Of a DNA stretch of 64,000 nucleotides, positions 47,701-57,829 are shown piece after piece; the stretch's first letter is position 1; every line of letters begins with the position of its first letter. The translations under genes and the position numbers were made by a program. Source of the DNA: Diplosphaera chodatii (Eukaryota; Chlorophyta; Trebouxiophyceae; Prasiolales; Stichococcaceae); assembly GCA_032358165.1 (NCBI GenBank), contig JAALGY010000016.1:744001-808000 (forward strand), given 5' to 3'. Below the pieces are notes generated by a model. That model did not search any database and had not been told where the DNA came from. It saw only the letters and a program-made list of their open reading frames with translations.

Positions 47701-49774
47701 CCCGAACATGACAGTATGGATGTTGAAGTGGCCCAGGGTCTGACCTGCACATGCTAGCGTACTACTGCCAGCAACGCTGTGCTCGATACTTGAATAAGCG
47801 CTGCACATTCCCCTGCGCAGGTGCAAGCAGGTGGCGGACCTGGGGGCGGGTCCCCACAACCTGGCGCGCTTCAGCCGCTTCGGCCGCTTCCTGGCGCTGG
47901 CTGGCTTCGGCAACCTGCCCGGCGACCTCGTGATCCACGAGCGCAAGGCGGACGGCAGGTGGAAGCAGCTGGCGGCCACGCGGTGAGCGATATCCTTGAG
48001 GCAGTATGCCGCAATCTTGCCTGCTGGGCGCGCTGGAGAGGTTTGAAATGGCAGGTTGCCCAATGCTGTGGCCAGTCGTCGGTGAACAATGAGTTTTGGC
48101 GGCAAGCTATGAACAGAAGCTGTGCAAAGTTTAGATCATCGTTGTCAATTTGGACGTTGGTCCATGAAGCAGGGAGGCTTACAGTTTGGTTCCGATGTCA
48201 TGTGCAGGGTTAGCAATGGCGTCAGCATGGAGTGGGGCCCTGACGGGCGGCACCTGATGACGGCCACGCTGGCGCCCCGGCTGCGGGTCGACAATGGCTT
48301 CTGCATCTACCGCCATGACGGCACCTTAATCGCACAGCAGCAGCTGCAGGAGCTGCTGGAGGCCGTCTGGCTGCCAGCACCAGCAGGTGAGTTCACCCAT
48401 GAGCGGAGGTCCTCCACTGCTGCAGGGTGGGCTGTCGCTGCTGCCATGGCGGCAGTTGTGGCGGCTCCCTGCAGAATCTCTGGCATGTCGGAGAGTGTTG
48501 GATGTCACTTGACATCAGCAGCAGCGTTCAACATACGGTGCACTTGCTGGACTTCAGCTGGGTTTGAGGATCGGCCCTCATCGCCGCGCGCCAGCGCCAA
48601 GGCGGCGGCAGCCTCGACGCAGCTGCAGCAGCCGGCGCCCAGGGCGGGGGGCTACGTGCCGCCAGCCAAACGCACAGCCGGAGGTATTGGGTCTGGATGC
48701 AACCTTGAAGCCGCATGTTCTTCTTGTTGCAGTCGGTGCAGAATTTTCACTGCATGCTGGCGTGTGTGCCCATGCGGATTCGCGGGGCCTCTGCGCTGCT
48801 ACTTTTCCCTTTGGTCATCTTAGCTGTTTGACACCATCTCCAATCATGTTTGGATCGCGCGCTGGCTGCAGTGAACCCCGATGCGCAGCCCGACTTCTCA
48901 GCAGCATATGCGCGTCATGCAGCGGCCAGCAAGACCAGCGCGGCAGCGGCAGCGGGGCGCACCCTCGTGTCAGGTGCGGAGGATCTTTGGTCACTCATAA
49001 TGTGCTCACCCAACTGTGTCCTTCCTTTATCGCATTGCAACTCGAGTTCTGCAAAATCCAAATGTCGTCCTCCTTCCGGCAAACAGGCAGCGCAGCGCCT
49101 GCTGCGTCAAAGAGTGCTGCTAAGCGCGCCCGCAAGAAGGCGGCCGCCGGTGATGGGCAGCAGGAAGAGGCAGCAGCCGGTTCAAATGGAGCAGCAGATG
49201 TGACTCAAGGTGAGATGCAGAAGAAGAGTCACGTTGGGCATGCAGAATCAAAGTCACAGAGCAGGCTGCATGTCAGATCAGTGCAGCACTGTGACCTGGT
49301 TAGTCACGTTGGCTGCAGGGGTGGCAGAGCTGTCAACAGCGGATGGCAACGCAGCAGCACCAGCGGCAGCAGAACCAGCAGCTGAGGCAGGCGGCGGTGA
49401 TTGTGCTGCAGATGCTGCGAAACGCGTGCGGAACCTTCAGAAGAAGCTGCGGCAGGTATACAACCTGGTTGTATACCTGATGTATGTATGATGTGGCGAC
49501 TGCGGGTTTTGCATCCTGCAGTACACTTGCTCGGCTTTCACACTTCGGTGGCCTTGATGGGCTTGTTGTTGGGCTACACACTCTCGCAGACTCCCTGTTC
49601 GACCAGTCCTGACCGCCGCGCCAGTGTGTTGCCGTTTTGCGCCCCCAGGTGCAGCAGCTGAAGGAGCGGGCGTCAAAGGAGGGGCAGGCGGCGCTGGACG
49701 CCGACCAGCGGGCCAAGCTGGCCTCGGAGGATGCGCTTATACAGGAGATCCGGTCGCTGGGCGGCGACGCATAG
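44769..49774 (+). CDS. EIF2A: Eukaryotic translation initiation factor 2A (eIF2A)
   Basis: Cytosolic beta-propeller factor able to deliver initiator tRNA to the 40S subunit independently of eIF2. Seventeen exons: 44769-44796, 44822-44856, 44947-45008, 45215-45314, 45564-45680, 45923-46082, 46288-46392, 46602-46684, 46856-46975, 47232-47368, 47821-47982, 48208-48386, 48558-48683, 48872-48973, 49087-49209, 49319-49455, 49649-49774; 633 residues against ~585 in human. Propeller motifs match the family: VEFSPNGKRFA, LWDLETGEVLLQ, VAAYVPEAKG, SYYGETKLHFLS, VWAPDGSTFAVVAGFMPA, LARFSRFGRFLALAGFGNLP, MTATLAPRLRVDNGFCIYRH, AGGYVPPAKR. The C-terminus is Ala-rich with a KSAAKRARKKAA basic stretch and a final coiled coil KRVRNLQKKLRQVQQLKERA. 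The three short first exons are less certain. The intron after 45314 is GC-AG. TGTAA follows at 50067. Confidence 0.94.
47472..47553. repeat. 82-base imperfect hairpin in eIF2A intron 10
   Basis: Two 39-base arms (47472-47510 and 47515-47553) pair at 32 of 39 positions around a 4-base loop. The arms begin CAACTATCG and end CTTGCAC/TTTGCAC at the loop. It could be a small fold-back element or a miRNA-precursor-like hairpin on either strand. Confidence 0.75.
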
Positions 49775-51125
49775 CTAGTGTGCTGCACCGATGGCGGCAG
49801 TGCTTTGACTGCCGCTGCCAGACCACGGTTAGGGAGATATGCCAGCTTGTCAGTTGTCGGGCAGCAGAACTGCGGAACGGCGGCTTCAGCTGCCCGTGGC
49901 GCGCGCTGATCGAGACTGCACGTGGGGTCCGCCTGGATCCGAGCATGGAGGCCATCAGTCCAGCCAGCACAGCAGAAAACGGTAATGTTACCCTTGCAGG
50001 GCCACGGTGTCATTGATCACATGATTTGATGCCTCGCGGTTGATGTGATCCAGACAAGCGGATGCATGTAAATACATTTGGGTCTGCCCATCTGGTATGT
50101 CTTGATCAAAGAGACTGCCGTTCAAAAGCTCTGCCGTGCAACACCTGTTTCAGTGTCTGCGTCTGCGTCAGGATGCACATCGTCCCTCCTTACACTCGGT
50201 GTATGCGTTGCCTCGTATTTGATCATGACGGTTGAAAACGCACCCACTTGTTGCGAAAATAGCACAAAGTAGTGCCTGACATCTCGGAGGCCGGCACAGA
50301 AGTAGCAGCCAGTCACTAACAAAGGGTACAAAGGCGCTGTCGTACCTGCTGCAAAAAGGGCCTGACACGCCTCACGGTCCCAGCGCTGTGAGTCTTTCAG
50401 TACGCTTGCTGAGACTGCCATGCAGCATCGTGCCGTCTGCTGGCACTGCGGCACTTGGTGCTATCATGCATGCTTCTGTGCTGCTTCGATCAAGATGGCT
50501 AGGCCAGCCACGGACAACCATCTGATGGTGCCTGCAGCCGATCTACAGCATATTCAGCCTCAAGCAACTGCATAATACCCGCCGTTCGACCGCGTGCACT
50601 GCCACTGGTAAGCAAACCAGATGATGCTCACAAATACACAATCCAAATGCAACACCTTGTGCCTGATAGAACAGGCTGACGTATTACTATGCACGTCAGC
50701 ATTAGTTGTTATCCGTGTCCATGTCAAGGCCTGCAAGTCGGGCGCATGACTACCGCAGTTTGGCCGCAACATGTTCAGCATGTTGACGCATGCGCGCTTA
50801 CTGCTGCACTGCATGGACCCTCCCGCTATGAGCGCCGTCCAACATGCTGTGAGTGCTGGGTGATGCGCACCAGCACCCGAGTGATTGCTCTCCCTACGCA
50901 GGTCTGACACAACTAGCTATACCCGGGCATGAGAGTTCTGTGCACCACACGGCGGTCGTGGCGGACGCGCTCAGATTGGCAAACCACAACCAGGTGCCAG
51001 ATCATCTACCAGTGCAGATGTGCTTGCACACAGACGATTGTCACCCAGTATGGCGTCGGCGTCGCATGTGCCAGGACCAGGAATCTTGCTGCCCTGGAGA
51101 CAGGAAGCCTACTGAGACCTGCCTG
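49775..51125. other. eIF2A 3' flank and unresolved region
   Basis: Begins with the eIF2A 3' UTR (TGTAA at 50067). The remainder shows no exon that I can support. It is the place where a TIR or NB-ARC part of the downstream LRR gene would be expected by analogy with the paralogue, but no P-loop or TIR motif is visible. Confidence 0.4.
50067..50071 (+). terminator. TGTAA poly(A) signal of eIF2A
   Basis: TGTAA 293 bases after the eIF2A stop. Confidence 0.5.
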
Positions 51126-51310
51126 CTAGCTGCCCGTGGTGAACTTCAGGGCAAGCATGCAGGGCTGACGAGTGCGTGGGCACGTGGCCGGGCGCGAGAC
51201 CACCATCCTGAAGCCATAGCCCCGCGCATCAGGAGTATCACAGCAGGCGCACTTGCCAACGGTGCCATCGTCGCCGAGGTCAGGTACATGTTCAAAGCTA
51301 GTGTCATGCC
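51126..51310 (-). other. Possible terminal exon of an unidentified bottom-strand gene
   Basis: Read from a CAG acceptor at 51311, this gives 61 codons to a TAG, with about 80% G/C at third positions over its last 46 codons, like the real genes here (motifs DLGDDGTVGKCACCDTPDAR, GYGFRMVVSR). A second bottom-strand open stretch just upstream (about 51357-51530) could join it in phase across a 47-base intron. No family recognised, and a top-strand alternative exists nearby (GEESKKYDGKGRAPEV... ending with a stop at 51852). Confidence 0.25.
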
Positions 51311-52226
51311 CTGCACGCATTACCTTGGCACGTGCTCAGGAGCCCGAGATGTATCACCACATCTCTCATCGCTGGAGCAGTGCTTTGACGGTTGCAGGAT
51401 TGTGCTAACAGGATTGGACCTCAGTGGAGGTGGAGTCTGAACTACGGCAGTCTGAGCTTGCTCGGCTGGCTGCAAACGTCTGACCAACATCGACACGTCT
51501 GGCCCATCGGTATTTCCGACAAGAAAGCCTCATGGGTAAGCATCCTGATACTGCTGCCTGCCTTGTACCTATATCAAACACTTCATTGCTGGCTAAGGTG
51601 CTGGTGTCTCGTACATAATCCGGCAGAGTCTAACTGTGCTAAAACCTGGTCACGTCTAGTCTGGTCACGTCTAGTCTGGGTTCCGGACAACCCCTGTGAC
51701 TAATGCGCCTGACAAGGTGAAAGGCTTGATGCTTCCCACTGCTGCGACACACAGGGGAGGAGAGTAAGAAGTATGATGGCAAAGGCAGGGCACCTGAGGT
51801 TGTCCGACTCTACGAGGGTGGCAATGAGGACACGGGTGACTCCTCCTATTAATGATGTCGTCAGCCTTCGTGCATTGCCGTGCATTGTTGACGGACACTT
51901 GCGAGTGCGTGCCGGGGCATGATCATGCTTGGTTGATCACACCGGATGTTTGGTCGGTTTTGGACGCAGGTGTCTCAGAGTGTGATGATATTCACTCTGA
52001 CGTGGATCTAGAGCAGTGGCAGGGCCGGGACGTCAGCAGCACGAGGGGCGAGGATCTGGTGGGTCCGTCTGTAGATTCATTCAGACGGGGTCACAAGGTG
52101 CCAGTTGACCCGAGCGTATGTCTGCAACCTCTCACCAGCAAGCTGCATCAAAACCTTACCGTCGAATTTGGCAGTCAAATGCGCAGTACTTTAGCACATC
52201 TGACATGATGGCCTCCTTATTTGCAG
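51311..52226. other. Unresolved region upstream of LRR gene
   Basis: Contains candidate short exons on both strands (see neighbouring entry) and two adjacent copies of TGGTCACGTCTAGTC near 51646-51676. I cannot decide which strand is coding, or whether the 5' part of the LRR gene lies here. Confidence 0.3.
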
Positions 52227-54790
52227 GTGGTTGCCAAGCCAGCAAGCGAAACGCTTAGCGCAGGCGCCCGGCGGCTGCAGCTCATCAACAACAGCACCTC
52301 CACAGCGGGGTTGGGCGCAATAACTCTGACGGGGCCGCCGCCAACAATAACTGTCAGCAGATACGCGGAAATCCTGCAGCTGCAGCAGTATGTCCACATC
52401 TTGGAGAGGTTGCGCGTAATGGACTGGACTGCAGAGGTCGTGCAGCTGCCGGACAGCATTGGCAGCCTGTCTAAGCTGGAGTCACTGGACATCAGGGCCT
52501 GTGCAGCTCTACGCCAGCTGCCAGACAGCATTGGCAGCCTGTGCAGGCTGAAGTCACTGAAGCTCCACGACTGCAAGCTGCTGCATCAGCTGCCAGACAG
52601 CATCAGCAGCCTCAGTGCCTTAGAAGAGCTGGACGTCAGCAGGTGCGGGGCACTGAAGGAGCTGCCAGACAGCATCGGCAGTCTGACTACCTTATTGTGG
52701 TTGTGCGTCAGCGGCTGCCATGCGCTGCAGCGGCTGCCGGACAGCATCGGCACCATGTCTGGCTTAGCAACGCTGGACATCAGCGGCTGCCATGCGTTGC
52801 AGCGGCTGCCGAGCAGCATCACCAGCCTTCCTGGCTTGGTTGTGCACTGCGCTAGCGTGGACCTGCAGCAGTCGCCAGGCGAAGCCCGGCAGCCAGCGGC
52901 GCTGGCAAACCCACAGAGGGGCACTGTGGTCGCTCTCAACCCAGAGGCCCATTCGCAGGCCGAGCTGCAGCTTCTCAGGGTGCGGCTGCTGGCGGGCGGC
53001 TACCTGTGCAGCATTGACGAGGCGGACCTGCTGGTGTTCGAGTATATGGGGCTCATAGGTAAGGATGTCGGTGTTGCATTGAATCCTGCCATTGGACTCC
53101 TTTATCACGCTTATATTGAACTCAGGAGCAGCTGGCCCGGTCGCGTGCTTGTTCACATGCCTCGTACTTGTGCACTGGCTGCTTTGCTGGGAGGTGTGAA
53201 TATCTGATGGTTGCTGGGAGGTGTCAAAGTTTTGATGGTTGCATGGCCACCTGCAGGGGAGCAACTCCTCAAGGATGCTGGCGTTGACCCAGCTGAGGTC
53301 CTGCGACTACGGGGTGGCAGCGGCCGAGGTACTGTAGCTGCTGCTGTTTATCCGAAGGCATGCTGCTCGCCGAGCTGCACAGCATGATCATCATGCGCAA
53401 ATGTCGTCAGCCGCTCAGGCATACGGTGTCTGTGGTCACCAGGCGTTGCACCGACTCAAGCCACTTTGCATTGCATCGCAGGCGCCCCACAGCGCACTGG
53501 TGCATGCTTCCTCGCGCTGCGGCAGTGGCAAACTGCTGGCGGCAGTAGCGACGGCAGCGACAGCCGCAGCGCCAGCTGCATCACCTACAGCCTCATCCCG
53601 GGGGGGCGCATGGAGCTGATGCAGCTCACCTTCACCCAGCCGCTGCAAGTGAAGGGTGGGCTGCTGCGGCGTTCTGTGGCGGCACAAGCGGTCGTGTCAG
53701 TGCAGCTGGCAGTTTGCAGCGAGGCCGACCAGACGTGCATCCAGCTGCAGCGTGTGCGGGCGTGGCTGCAGTCGGGAGCGACCAGTGGGGCCGCAGCCGC
53801 CACTCCTGCGCCACCGGTGGAACTGGTCAATCGTGGCGGCATGCTGCATGACATCATCATCGAGTTTTGTGCTGGGACCCGTCCTGCAGCGGGCAGCACC
53901 GATCCTGTGTGGCGCGAGGTTACCACGATCGACCCAGCCACGCCTGGTTCCTGCGTCGTCATCGAGGCCCGTGCAGAGGGCAATTTCTACAGGTGCGCAG
54001 GTGACTTATGGCTGTCATAGCAAGCTTGAGCGCCAACCCTATCAACCTGCAGGGCAGTTGGTGCAGTCTGCTGGGTTTTGCTGACCAAGCTCATACCTGA
54101 TGTGTCTCCACAGGGTGAGAGAGACCAGAGCCATCAATGCGGGGATCAACCCCCAGGTGACAGCTGATGGGAGGGCCGCCACTGCCACTGTGCAGGCCGT
54201 CAGCGCTGCAATTACGATGACTCAGGCAGAGGGGGAGCAGCCTGAGGTTGCCGCCGGCAGCACCCTGCAGCTGGTCTCGATGACTTCCCTGTCCACGCCC
54301 CTGGTGCATCGTCCCGCCGCCAGCCCGGCAACACTGCAGCTGACTCGCGACGTGACCAGCACACTTGTGGCAGGGCAGAAAGGCAGGGCGCTGCTGGGCA
54401 TTGAGGTGCGGAATGTCTGACGTTGGCGTAACAAATAGGCTATATACTATGCTCGACCTCAGGCACTAGCTCGCGACGGCAGGTGCGGTCAAAGTGCATA
54501 GGAAGTGTTTGATAACACCTGTTGGCATTAGGATATTGACTCATAGTGTGCCATGTGCTCGCAAGTGTGGGAGCGGCACAACGTTGGTACTGGATGGCTG
54601 CGGGCCCAGCAATGCGGCAGGCATCGTCGTGTTCTGCAACGTTGCAGCCACAGCGCTGCTGCTGCCGGACGTGGCCAAGCTGCTGGGCAAGAACCGGGTT
54701 CCGAACAGCGTGGAAATCGCAAGGGTCGAGCGGACAGCCGTGACCACAGACTTCACTTGCGGTTGTGCAAAGCTGGTGCGCACAGCGTAA
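52227..54790 (+). CDS. NLR-like LRR protein, lacking visible TIR and NB-ARC (5' incomplete)
   Basis: Five exons: 52227-53058, 53257-53328, 53482-53992, 54114-54405, 54566-54790; phases 1, 1, 2, 0; 643 residues. The first exon opens at a splice acceptor, so upstream exons are expected but not found. Residues about 65-215 are six 24-residue LRRs of the form LxxLxLxxCxxLxxLPDSIGSL. They are followed by a linker with LNPEAHSQAELQLLRVRLLA and LLVFEYMGLIG, a small exon ending LRLRGGSGRG, a beta-rich exon (MELMQLTFTQPLQVKGGLLR, DIIIEFCAGTRP) and a final CGSGTTLVL...LLLPDVAKLLGK block. Every exon boundary and phase matches exons 6-10 of the TIR-NB-ARC-LRR gene at 57830-63182. Probably a truncated or diverged sister of that receptor-like gene. 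Confidence 0.8.
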
Positions 54791-55164
54791 GATACAAGTG
54801 AGCTCATGAAGGCATCTGGCTAAGCAGATGTCAGAGTGAAGGCGCATATCAGCAGGCTGCATATGAGGTTAGCGCAGCGGCTTCCTGCTTGCAGGCAGTC
54901 GTCCAGCCAAGTGGCGCAGCACCTAGCAGCTGCTGAAGCACACTACAGGAGAATGCTGAAGCCATTGGCGCGCCGGCATGCAGTGAGCACGCAAAACAAC
55001 CTGCGCAGCGACATGCAGGTACACTGAAAATTGTCAATGAGATGGTCTGCCAAGTTGCACTTTGCGTGTCGGATATGCTGACAGACTGCGAGCATGTTGT
55101 CCGATCGGTTTGCTTCAGTGGCAGTCATCAGAGCAAAGCCTAATGGCAATCCTCAATGCGCCTT
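54791..55164. other. Downstream flank of LRR gene
   Basis: Contains a stretch near 54890-54935 (GCAGTCGTCCAGCCAAGTGG) resembling 63312 onwards, downstream of the sister gene, so the duplicated block appears to extend past both genes. No intact exon. Confidence 0.35.
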
Positions 55165-57015
55165 GCGGTTTTGGCCGCTTTCCTAGTTTGGTAGGCTTCG
55201 GCACCTTGCCAGGCAACCTGATTGTCTGCAGATGGCAGGCATGCAGAACTTCTGTCTGATAGCAGCTGATGGCCATGCCACGTAGCTTCCATACACGGTC
55301 ATTCAGAACGAATATGGCTCAAGAATATGCTGACGCGGTTCATTACCCTGCAGCACATATTGAGGTAGCAGGTTAGTACTCAAAGGTACCCTGGTGGTCA
55401 TGTCATGATGTTGCAGACGGCGTCAGCATGGATATATACCCTGGTGGTCATGTCATCATAGCGCAGACGGCGTCAGCATGGAATGAGGCCCCGACAGGCG
55501 CCACTTGATGACGGCCATCTCAGCGCCCCGGCTGCGTGTCGACAAAGGCTTTTGCATCTGCCGCCACGACGACACACTGCTTGCGCAGCGGCAGCTGCAG
55601 GAGCTGCTGCAGGCGGTCTGGCTGCCGGCGCCAGCAGGTGATGGTCCTGGGCTACAGGGTGGGCCACCGCTGGCCACCAGAGCAGACAGTGCTGCAGCAG
55701 CTATAGCAGTCCGTCGCAGGACTTCCAGCATGATGTGTAGAGTGCATCATAACGCAACATGGACAGCAGCTGTTATCATGTGGTGTACATGCTGGACTGC
55801 AGCTGGCGTTGAGGACCGGCCGCCATCGCCGCGCGGCAGTGCCAAGGCAGCGGCAGCGTCAATGCAGCTGCAGCTGCAGCAGCCAGCGCCCAGGGCGGGG
55901 GGCTACGTGCCGCCAGCCAAGCCCACAGCTAGGGGTAGGGAGGTCTGCAGCCACCAAAATGTAGGAAGCACACTGCAGTCGGTCCCAAGGCAGAGGTTGT
56001 ACTGTGTGCTGTCGTGTGTACTCATGACGGCTTGCAGGCTTGCGTCCTCTATGCTACCAGTGGTTGACTGGTCATCGCAGCTGTTAGACGCTGTTTGAAC
56101 ATTGACATCACATTTGGATGGTGCGCTGCCTGCAGTGAACCCAGATGCGCAGCTCAACTTCCCGGCGGCGTATGCGCGGCGCGCAGCGGCCGGTAAGACC
56201 AGCGTAGCAACGGCAGCGGGGCGCACCCTCGTGTCAGGTGCGGAGGGTCTTTGTCACTCACAATGTACTCACCCAGCGTGTATCCTTCACTTACCGCATT
56301 GCAACCTGACTCTTGCAAAATCACAAGTGTAGTCCTCTGTCTGGCAAGCAGGCAGCGCAGCGCCTGCTGCGTCAAAGAGCGCTGCCAGTCGTGCCCGCAA
56401 GAAGGCAGCCGCTGGCGATAGGCAGCAGGAAGCAGCTGCAGCCGATGCAGATGGAGCGGCAGATGTGACTCAAGGTGAGATGCAACAGAGAGCCACAGTG
56501 GTCATGCTGAATCGAGATTACATAGTAGGCTGCATGACAAATGTGTGCAGCACTATGACCTGGTCCTTCACGTTGGCTGCAGGGGTGGCACAGCTGTCAA
56601 CAGCGGATGGCGATGCTGCAGTGGCACCAGCGGCAGCGGCACCAGCATCTGAGGCAGGGGCCGTGGACAACGCTGCAGATGCTGCAAAGCGTGTGCAAAA
56701 TCTGCAGAAGAAGCTGCGGCAGGTATGATGTCAACTACACTGCAAATGGGATGCTGCATCACAGTCAGTGAGACGGCCCACTCTGACGACCAGAATGGGC
56801 AATGGCTCTCTATACGCTGGCAGCTCATCCAGAGCCCCTGTGCAGTTAGCAATTGATGCCGCATGTCAGCACCAAAGAGCTTCGTCGGCATGTCCCCAGG
56901 TGCAGCAGCTGATGGAGGGAGTGGCAAAGAAGGCTGGCGCTGGATGCCGATCAGCGGCCCAAACTAGCTTCGGAAATGCGCTCACACAGGAGATCAGGTC
57001 TTGGTGGCATGCGTA
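55165..57015 (+). pseudogene. Decayed 5'-truncated copy of eIF2A
   Basis: Copies of eIF2A exons 11-17 in order: a remnant of exon 11 (GFGRFPSLVGFGTLPGN, ~55165-55230), exon 12 (~55462-55638), exon 13 (~55797-55932), exon 14 (~56136-56238), exon 15 (~56352-56474), exon 16 (~56585-56722), exon 17 (~56901-57015). Damage: the exon 12 TGG codon after ATGGA(G/A) is TGA, giving a stop; exon 17 carries a frameshift, so its C-terminus reads WWHA instead of GGDA; the propeller-coding 5' half is absent. Splice sites of exons 13-16 are kept. It lies between the two NLR-like genes, which places it as part of a tandem block duplication. Confidence 0.9.
55388..55482 (+). repeat. 45-base direct repeat at start of pseudogene exon 12
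   Basis: 55388-55432 and 55438-55482 are near-identical (ACCCTGGTGGTCATGTCAT... to GGCGTCAGCATGGA), offset 50. It is a local tandem duplication covering the acceptor region and the first codons of the copied exon. Confidence 0.85.
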
Positions 57016-57829
57016 GCTGAACCATCGAAGGCTGACTGCCCACCACCACCCAGGCTACTGACTGTGGGTACTGACTGGCTGACAATCATTCTGTCTGAAA
57101 TCTGCATGCTAGCTTGCCAATGCAGATCTGCGGGGCCAGCACGGCAGCAGTGCAGTGCACTGAAACATGATACGAATTATTAGCGGAAAACTGACTTGTG
57201 GAACTTTGCGCCTAAACGGCTCACGATGCGCACAGCTGTCTGTGCGAGGACACTGTTGAAAAGCTGTCTGCATGCACCTTACAATAGACTTCGCTCAGCA
57301 CCTCAGATGAAAGCCCAGTCGGAACAAGCATGATAAGCTGCTAATCAGGTTGTGTATAGGAGTGTACGTTCGTTCGCATCATCAGGAACCCAACATGTTG
57401 TCACACTTTCAACTCATCGTTTGCAAGCGCATGAAATTATCGCAGAGCATTAGCTTGTGACTCCACAATTGATCCGCAAACATAAGTTGCAGTCCTGAAT
57501 GTGTGACTGTGTGATCGGCCCAGTGGCCATGCTGGTGCTCCGCACAATGGAACAGCATCGTTCCACAGGTCTAAGCTTGCGGTCGTGCGTGTGTTGAGCG
57601 TGATCGTCAGCCAGAAACAGGTGGAACTGATGACCGTCATGTGAGCTGCACTGGCCTCACCAAAGCGTTCGTCTGGAACAAGATGGAAGGCTGCTCAAGG
57701 TGTGTCAGGCTTCATTGTAGACTGCCGCACGACGTCTGCTTCTTTAAGATCTCGCGTTGAATTCTTGCTGGTGGCGGACGTCCTGGTCGCCACACGAACG
57801 CTGTAAGGTCTGCCTACTTTCAATGCTGT
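57016..57829. other. Upstream region of TIR-NB-ARC-LRR gene
   Basis: About 810 bases, AT-richer than the genes, without a supported exon. Presumed promoter and 5' UTR. Confidence 0.4.
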
